DNA of 64,000 nt from Verticillium longisporum. Lineage: Eukaryota; Ascomycota; Sordariomycetes; Glomerellales; Plectosphaerellaceae. The stretch covers positions 3,472,001-3,536,000 of the forward strand of contig JAETXT010000006.1 in assembly GCA_019188255.1 (NCBI GenBank), read 5' to 3'. The notes under the pieces are model-generated. The model worked only from the letters and a program-made list of their open reading frames with translations. It made no database searches and was not told the origin of the DNA. Within the stretch, counting starts at the first letter, position 1, and each line of letters begins with the position of its first letter. Of the stretch, positions 61,401 through 64,000 are shown in pieces. The translations under genes were made by a program, and so were the position numbers.

Positions 61401-62389
61401 GGGGTGGTGGGGGTGAGGAAAGTCCAGATGGTAACCTCGGGGAACTCGCCGTAGCGCTCCCCGGTCTGAGGGTTCCAGATCAGAGTCCTGTTGTCCTTGC
61501 CGCTGGAGATCAACAGGTCACCGTCTTGCTGGCACCACGACAGCGACAGCACGCCTTGGTCGTGACCCTGCAGCGACCTCTCGGGCGCGTTGGAGTTCCT
61601 CAGATCCCACAGAAGGATAAGGGGGGCTGAGTCGTCAGGCGTCGCCGTCAGGAGCTTCGTCGAATTGTTGGGGTCCCATGCGATGGCGCTGACAGCCTTG
61701 CGGTTGTTGTTCAATGTCAAGCTGGCCTTCTTGGTCTTCAGGTCCCAGACGGTGACAAAGCCACCAGATCCACCGGTAGCGAGAATGTGCGAGACCTTCC
61801 TGTTCCATGCGACGCACTCGAGGTCGTCGGACCGAGCCGCAGCGGTGCCAAGGCGGAAGGGGTTTTCGATGTCATTGACGTCGTAGACGAAGAGCTCGCC
61901 CTTTGCGCCTGCAGTCGCGAGAATTTGAGGTCGCAGGGGTTGAACTGCAGAGATTTGATGGCGCCGGTGTGCTTCGTGGTCCTCGAGATGAAGGCATCCT
62001 CGGCGCCGGCGATGAGCTTCTCGGCATCCCACAAATCGAGGGATCCGTTCTCGAGAGCTCCAGCAATGATGCCACGGGGATGGTCCTCGTCGGCTGGGCC
62101 CCAGGCAATGTCGTAAAACCTGTAGACATCAATGTCAGCAACGAGGCCAGTGTTGGCACGGCGGAGCAGATGAAGCTCACCTCGAGTCGGTACTGATACT
62201 GGCAACAGGTTGAAGCTCGAGTCCCTGGTCTTGGTCGTCTAGGTTGAGGTCCCAAAGCTCAAGCTTGGTCTCATCGGAGAAGTCATCGGAAACTGCGCCG
62301 GCACGGGTACCGCTGACGACAAGAGGCTTCTCCGAACCAGGCGACCAAGCGAAGGCCGCGGTCCTGGGAATCTCTCGGAGGCGAACCAT
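58486..62389 (-). CDS. sec31: COPII coat outer-layer protein Sec31, with an apparent 1-nt deletion
   Basis: Forms, with Sec13, the outer cage of COPII vesicles budding from the ER. Exons 62389-62181, 62119-58583, 58530-58486; about 1,260 residues, normal for the family. The N-terminus is a WD40 propeller ([77 protein letters not shown]). Then come the Sec13-binding blade and alpha-solenoid ([20 protein letters not shown]), a long Pro-rich region that binds and activates Sec23/Sar1, and a C-terminal helical domain ending [17 protein letters not shown]. The last exon is only 45 nt. The frame breaks at 61936-61939, a G4 run (C on the coding strand); one added base gives [19 protein letters not shown], the expected WD40 sequence. 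I take this as an assembly error. Confidence 0.96.
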
Positions 62390-62983
62390 GGTGGGAGGTG
62401 CTCAGCCCTCAGAGACGGGCGTGCAAGATGACGTGGCGGGGAATAGGGAGGTCGGTGAGAGTCACGCTCGATCGAGTGTTGGCATTGACGGTGGTGAAAG
62501 GGTGGATATAATGTCCTAAGGAAAGCACCGCACCGATATAGCAGGCTGGAAAAGTTGGAGGCCCTTGTGCAACTGTGACCGTGGTCAGGTATGATGCCAG
62601 ATTGCAGCCCACAGCATCAAGCAGTGCAGGGACGAGCTCCCTGACTTTGGCCCCCCTTCGAGCCCCCTAGCCGGGTTGGGGACGTGCACGCCGCCTAGGC
62701 TTCTAGCCCCCCAAGCCCCCCCCACCAAGGAAGGCCGAATGCTTTGCCGTTGAGAGCACTGAGCTGCTGCTGTACTGTAGCGTCCAAGCTTTCTGGCCAA
62801 GATCACGTGTATTGGATGGACTTCTTAGTCACCCGGCGCAACGGAGCGTCCCGCCAGAGCGCAGCGCAGAGCTCAGGCGCCATTGAGACTCAAACTCATG
62901 CTGTTCGTTGCTGTCGTCGTCGGTGAAGCACTCAGGTACAAGTTTCGACCCAGACCAACACGCCCAACATAGCTCACACCATC
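62390..62983. other. Divergent promoter sec31 / RRM gene
   Basis: 594 bp, no coding signal. A C-rich stretch with several CCCC runs lies near 62650-62730. Confidence 0.45.
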
Positions 62984-63498
62984 ATGACCGACGCCGCGCG
63001 CTGGAAGTCAACCGTTCATGTTGGTGGTCTGGCCGCCATGGTCACGGCCGCCAACATCCAGGATGCGTTCATCCCCTTTGGCGAAATCGCAGACGTCTCA
63101 CTGCCGAAAAATGACAAGCCCAACGCAACAGAGTCTCACCGCGGTTTCGCATACGTCGAGTACGAAGACGTTGACGACGCAAAGGAGGCCATCGACAACA
63201 TGGATCAGTCTGAATTTTTTGGTCGCATCATCAGCGTCTCTGCGGCCAAGGTTCCCAAGAGCGCTGAGGAGGGGTTGGGCAGTAAGAAGGCCGTCTGGGA
63301 ACAGGTACGGCGCATCCCACTCGACGCTCTTTGCACGCAGCGCTAACATTGGTATAGGAAGGGTGGCTCGCTGAAAATGCAGTCGGAGAGGAGGACAGAA
63401 TGGCATCGGAACAGGTCGCGATACAGTCGGAAGCACGAGGACCAGACCCTATGCAGGGACTCGAGGGTCTCGATGTGGCGGGACCGAGGCCCGAGTAA
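62984..63498 (+). CDS. RRM RNA-binding protein, related to the RRM of cyclophilin E (Cyp33)
   Basis: Two exons, 62984-63304 and 63358-63498, 153 residues. One RNA recognition motif at residues 8-90: RNP2 TVHVGGL, RNP1 HRGFAYVEY, with FIPFGEIADVSLPKN and ISVSAAKVPK. The overall RRM pattern is close to that at the N-terminus of the spliceosomal cyclophilin PPIE/Cyp33, but no prolyl isomerase domain follows. Exon 2 encodes only a short acidic tail (EGWLAENAVGEEDRMASEQV) with a stop. A short conserved KKAVWEQEGWLAEN segment bridges the intron. It may be a free-standing splicing factor; the partner is unknown. Confidence 0.88.
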
Positions 63499-63759
63499 AA
63501 GCAGACAGGTGGATGGTTGCAGTCGGTTACGGGAGTATTCTTTGCATAGCGATGGCGTTCTACAGGTACGAGGAGCACTCTCTGCACGTCATGCGTGGTG
63601 CGAGAGTCCTGCAAGAGGACAAATAAAAATGCAATGTTTTCGACCCAGTCTGGTTTTGTCTTGGCTGCGCGCTCGACATATACATTGTGTCGTCACTCTA
63701 GTAGCACACGGACACCAAGTCCATTCCTCGTTTCCCACCCAGACCTCCGATATCCTGAT

Positions 63760-64000
63760 TTAGTGGGACTCCTCGCCATGGCTGTCGCTGTGCTTGGGGC
63801 CCTGGCGCTTAAGGCGGATGGTGCCATCAACCATGAAGTGGCGGATGCTGGAGTAGCCGGCAGCGAAAACGGCGAAGCCGACGACGACACCTGCGCAGCC
63901 TTGTTAGTAGCTCTCATGCCCAGGTATCCGAGGGATCAGTCCTTACCGAGGGGGATCAACTCGGGAGGGATCCTCCTGAGCTTGCGGAGCCTCTGCGAGA
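63760..64000 (-). CDS. Small mitochondrial-type membrane protein (partial, cut by the window edge)
   Basis: Two exons visible: beyond 64000 to 63947, and 63890-63760 (stop TAA). The junction (GTAAGG donor, CTACTAAC branch site, GCGCAG acceptor) gives RLRKLRRIPPELIPLG/VVVG in frame. A single membrane segment VVVGFAVFAAGYSSIRHFM is followed by DGTIRLKRQGPKHSD and a polar end. The pattern of a basic N-terminal part, PPELIPL, one membrane helix and a basic RLKRQ resembles NDUFA4/MLRQ (B12D) small respiratory-complex proteins. The start lies outside the window. Confidence 0.6.

Overview
The window is nuclear DNA of a filamentous ascomycete, most likely a sordariomycete. It carries short spliceosomal introns (about 50-110 nt, GTRNGT donors, CTNAY-type branch points), a Zn(II)2Cys6 regulator, CT-rich promoters, and housekeeping proteins of clearly fungal type (Hsp60, Ufd1, Lin1, Rvb2, GAPDH, Get2, Sec31). 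I place the class from gene style and not from any search. No rRNA, tRNA, CRISPR array or intact transposon was recognised.

Layout. 0.5-2.4 kb: mitochondrial hsp60 (minus). 3.4-4.0 kb: a small Myb-like protein. 4.9-6.4 kb: a secreted protein built almost wholly of about 13-residue repeats. 9.8-11.4 kb: a secreted FAD-linked (BBE-type) oxidase. 12.3-27.4 kb: a domain rich in small Myb/SANT-like genes (12.3, 13.5, 17.6, 21.2, 23.7-26.0, 26.9 kb) with a Zn2Cys6 regulator at 14.7-16.2 kb. 28.2-33.2 kb: ufd1, lin1 and rvb2. 34.5-41 kb: two large unrecognised genes. 42.2-43.4 kb: gpd, then 5 kb without a convincing gene. 48.5-51.1 kb: a small Rossmann-like protein and a TMEM135-like membrane protein. 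54.3-55.8 kb: a bHLH factor behind 3.3 kb of upstream DNA. 56.9-64 kb: get2, sec31, an RRM protein and a partial small membrane protein.

The most unusual feature is at 23.7-26.0 kb. Four successive exons each encode a start codon plus the first two helices of a Myb-like domain and each ends at a phase-2 splice donor (three are exactly 149 nt). Only the last is followed by an exon supplying helix 3 and a Lys-rich tail. All four could splice in frame to that one shared exon, so this is either an alternative-first-exon array or a set of decaying tandem duplicates. With six further loci the same fold occurs at least ten times in 24 kb.

Six sites in five otherwise intact genes (hsp60, the secreted repeat gene, the 38.6-kb gene twice, the 48.5-kb gene, sec31) lack exactly one base, three of them in a C4/G4 run. 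Adding one base per site makes every gene length divisible by three. This looks like sequencing or assembly error, so these are annotated as genes and not pseudogenes.
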